Notes under the pieces: generated by a model
What the model was told of the DNA's origin: nothing
The model's input: the letters and a program-made list of their open reading frames with translations, nothing else
The model's database searches: none
DNA from: Alphaproteobacteria bacterium
GTDB taxonomy: Bacteria; Pseudomonadota; Alphaproteobacteria; Micropepsales; Micropepsaceae
DNA length: 6,553 bases
NCBI GenBank assembly: GCA_947373775.1
Contig: CANBZE010000112.1
Span: 1 to 6,553, forward strand
Reading direction: 5' to 3'
Translations under genes and position numbers: made by a program
In this document: piece by piece, positions 5,181 through 6,553 of the stretch
Layout: each line of letters begins with the position of its first letter
Numbering within the stretch: position 1 is the first letter of the stretch

Positions 5181-5945
5181 ATGGCTGGGCCCGCTGTTTC
5201 GATCATCACCCCGACCTTCAATCGCCACGCGCTGCTGCGCGCGCAATACGACATTGTGTGCGCACAGAGCTGCCAGGATTTCGAGTGGCTGATCCTGGAT
5301 GATGGGCCGCAGCCCAGCGCTTGGTTCCAGCAGCTTTCGGATCCGCGCATCCGCTACACCCACCTGAACGAAGCGCCGATGCTGGTTTCGGCCAAGCGCA
5401 ACTGGTTGTGCGAGCGCGCGCATGCGCCGGTGATCGCCCAGTTCGACGACGACGATTATTACGCGCCCGGATATCTGGACACGATGCTGGCGCGGCTGGA
5501 ATCCGGCGGCGCCGACATCACCAAGCTGTCAGCCTGGTTTGTTTATTCCGCGCAGCTGGGGCGCCTGGGCTATTGGGACACGGCGAGCACGTTGGGGCTG
5601 CATTTCACCTTTGGGCCGGAGCCGGTGCTGAACGCCTTTTTCAACCAGACCGCGCCAGACAACATGAAGAACAATTACTCCGGCTACGGCTTCAGCTATG
5701 TCTTCAAGAAGGCGATGTGGCAGACCGCTCCCTTCCCGCATGTGAAATACGCCTCCGACTTCGGCTTTGTTTCCGCCGCTTTGTCCAGGGGCTGCCGGCT
5801 GGATCACTTCGCCGATACCGAAGGACTGTGTCTTCACGTCTTGCGCAAGGACAACATGTCCAAGAGTTTCCCGCAGTTTCTGCTGCCCGATTTCATGCTG
5901 GAAAAGCTGTTCCCGGCCGATCTTTCGGCGCTGCTCGACCGTTGA
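5181..5945 (+). CDS. Glycosyltransferase, GT2-type (GT-A fold)
   Basis: Probably transfers a sugar from a nucleotide-sugar donor to an unknown acceptor. The 254-residue product is about one GT-A domain long and has no membrane segment. Family marks in order: VSIITPTFNR (6-15), the first nucleotide-binding strand; LILDDG (37-42), with D40/D41 for uridine or base contact; QFDDDDYY (87-94), holding the DxD metal-binding motif; and ASDFGF (191-196), where D193 is the likely catalytic base. H219 in CLHVLRKDNMS is a plausible late metal or phosphate ligand. ATG 5181 is chosen over an in-frame TTG at 5163 because family similarity begins just after this ATG and a TATAAT box lies between the two. There is no Shine-Dalgarno, so translation may be leaderless or coupled to the CHAP gene. 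No other sugar-polymer genes are near, so the product (LPS, capsule, glycoprotein) is unknown. Confidence 0.88.
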   Translation: MAGPAVSIITPTFNRHALLRAQYDIVCAQSCQDFEWLILDDGPQPSAWFQQLSDPRIRYTHLNEAPMLVSAKRNWLCERAHAPVIAQFDDDDYYAPGYLDTMLARLESGGADITKLSAWFVYSAQLGRLGYWDTASTLGLHFTFGPEPVLNAFFNQTAPDNMKNNYSGYGFSYVFKKAMWQTAPFPHVKYASDFGFVSAALSRGCRLDHFADTEGLCLHVLRKDNMSKSFPQFLLPDFMLEKLFPADLSALLDR

Positions 5946-5973
5946 ATCAAAAGTCTCAAACGCAAAAAGCCTC

Positions 5974-6008
5974 GCTGGATTTCTCCAGCCCCGCGCGCGA
6001 TAGCGCGC
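5974..6008. repeat. Two short perfect hairpins downstream of the glycosyltransferase
   Basis: GCTGGA (5974-5979) pairs with TCCAGC (5984-5989) around TTTC, which reads as a GAAA loop on the minus strand. GCGCGC (5993-5998) pairs with GCGCGC (6003-6008) around GATA. On the minus strand the first hairpin is followed, after five bases, by a T-run (5965-5969). It may therefore be a backup terminator for the rRNA operon. Neither has a T-tract on the plus strand. Confidence 0.6.
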
Positions 6009-6009
6009 A

Positions 6010-6050
6010 AAACAAAAAACCCCCGGGCGCTTTCGCGCACGGGGGCTTTT
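6010..6050 (-). terminator. Intrinsic terminator of the rRNA operon, probably bidirectional
   Basis: CCCCCG (6020-6025) pairs with CGGGGG (6040-6045). After one mismatch the stem continues with GCGC/GCGC around a 4-nt loop (6031-6034) that reads GAAA in the minus-strand RNA. On the minus strand the stem is followed by TTTTTTGTTTT, a strong tail placed about 50 bases after the 5S 3' end. On the plus strand there is only TTTT, so it may also stop the convergent glycosyltransferase transcript less efficiently. Confidence 0.85.
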
Positions 6051-6078
6051 CGTGAATTGTGTTGGCGGGTTTCTAGTG

Positions 6079-6230
6079 TTTTTCAGTCCTTGGCAGACCT
6101 GGCAGCGTTCTACTCTCCCGCGGCTTGAGCCGCAGTACCATGGACGCAGAAGGCTTTGACGGCCGAGTTCGGAATGGGATCGGGTAGAATTCCTTCGCTA
6201 TGACCACCAGGTCGGCAAAGGACTGAAAAA
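6079..6230 (-). repeat. Long processing stem flanking 5S rRNA
   Basis: Sequence on either side of 5S is complementary: 6079-6091 (TTTTTCAGTCCTT) pairs perfectly with 6218-6230. The helix continues inward through 6092-6102 with 6207-6217, with mismatches only at 6092/6217 and 6095/6214, merging into the 5S terminal helix. That makes about 24 positions with two mismatches, the kind of duplex in pre-rRNA from which 5S is cut out by endonucleases. Confidence 0.8.
6096..6213 (-). rRNA. rrf: 5S ribosomal RNA
   Basis: On the minus strand the sequence opens GACCTGGTGGTCATAGCG, contains CCCGATCCCATTCCGAAC and CCATGGTACTGCGGC, and ends GAGAGTAGAACGCTGCCAGG. These are the conserved landmarks of bacterial 5S rRNA, about 118 nt long. 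The ends are placed by pairing of GACCTGG with CCAGGTC in the terminal helix; true ends may differ by a few bases. It lies 3' of 23S, as in normal rRNA operons, with a spacer of roughly 130 nt. No tRNA follows it before the glycosyltransferase gene. Confidence 0.96.
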
Positions 6231-6344
6231 CAGCCCGCGCTTGCGCGCGAACTTGCACTTTGTGAATACGACACACGGCGACCGATATTAGTTTGTGGTT
6301 GTTGTATGCCTGGCTTTGTTTCCAGACATGGAACGGTGCTGCTT

Positions 6345-6553
6345 GCGATCAAGCCAATCGAGCAATTAGTACCAGTAAGCTCAACGCATTGCTGCGCTTA
6401 CACGCCTGGCCTATCGACGGGGTAGTCTTCCCCGGCTCTCAAGCGAAACCTAGTTTTGAGGTTAGTTTCCCGCTTAGATGCTTTCAGCGGTTATCTATTC
6501 CGTATTTAGCTACTCGGCTATGCCACTGGCGTGACAACCGATCCACCAGAGAT
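6345..6553 (-). rRNA. rrl: 23S ribosomal RNA, 3' end (about 209 nt), cut by right window edge
   Basis: Reading minus, the segment matches the end of domain VI of bacterial 23S: ATAACCGCTGAAAGCATCTA, AAGCGGGAAAC, GAAGACTACCCCGTCGATAG and GGTACTAAT near the 3' terminus. The 3' end near 6345 is set by counting the 20 bases that follow GGTACTAAT in E. coli 23S, so it is approximate. The remainder of 23S, and presumably the tRNAs and 16S, lie beyond the right edge. Confidence 0.96.

Noticed and set aside
4302..5423. 373-codon open frame on the minus strand, opposite the CHAP and glycosyltransferase genes
   Set aside because: It crosses two genes with clear motifs, and its product has no family marks and an Arg/His/Gly-rich composition typical of antisense GC-rich frames.
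5321..6055. 244-codon frame on the plus strand overlapping the glycosyltransferase and running into the hairpins
   Set aside because: It is in a shifted frame of a gene with intact GT-A motifs, its product is Arg/Ala-rich, and it extends through the intergenic hairpins.
6073..6352. Short minus-strand frames within 5S and the 23S-5S spacer
   Set aside because: They lie inside structural RNA and its spacer; open frames there are incidental.

Overview
The window is GC-rich chromosomal DNA, most likely from an alphaproteobacterium. The 5S and 23S rRNA 3' sequences, the EF-P/EpmA pair and the codon usage all fit that, but genus cannot be set from the sequence alone. It holds ordinary housekeeping and accessory genes in short transcription units, followed by the 3' end of an rRNA operon on the minus strand. 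I see no phage, plasmid, IS element or CRISPR array, and no clear evidence of a wholly new system.

Left part (1-1624): the 5' part of epmA (EF-P-(R)-beta-lysine ligase, minus strand, running off the left edge) is divergent from efp (elongation factor P, plus strand) across a 64-bp shared promoter region. EF-P carries the Lys34 that EpmA modifies, so enzyme and substrate are neighbours. A strong intrinsic terminator follows efp. A cupin-fold protein of unknown substrate begins only about a dozen bases after it.

Middle part (1625-4120): a cluster of stem-loops (REP-like) separates the cupin gene from a convergent minus-strand pair. That pair is a 44-residue very basic small protein and, 3 nt downstream of it, a VOC/glyoxalase-fold protein. 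Divergent from them is an exported PrxQ/BCP-like peroxiredoxin. A bidirectional terminator then separates the peroxiredoxin from a convergent minus-strand two-TM potassium channel with a cytoplasmic RCK (TrkA-like) domain.

Right part (4121-6553): an AT-richer intergenic region separates the channel from a secreted CHAP-domain protein (putative peptidoglycan amidase/endopeptidase) on the plus strand. A GT2-type glycosyltransferase follows it, and a perfect TATAAT box lies 6 nt before its ATG, suggesting a leaderless transcript. Three closely spaced hairpins lie between the glycosyltransferase and the convergent rRNA operon. 5S rRNA (about 118 nt) sits inside a long, nearly perfect processing stem, and the last ~209 nt of 23S rRNA run off the right edge. 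No tRNA gene is seen after 5S.

The most useful leads are the leaderless glycosyltransferase start, the 44-residue small gene coupled to the VOC gene, the compound stem-loop repeat at 1641-1776, the cupin gene whose mRNA must cross the efp terminator, and the uncertain start of the CHAP gene.
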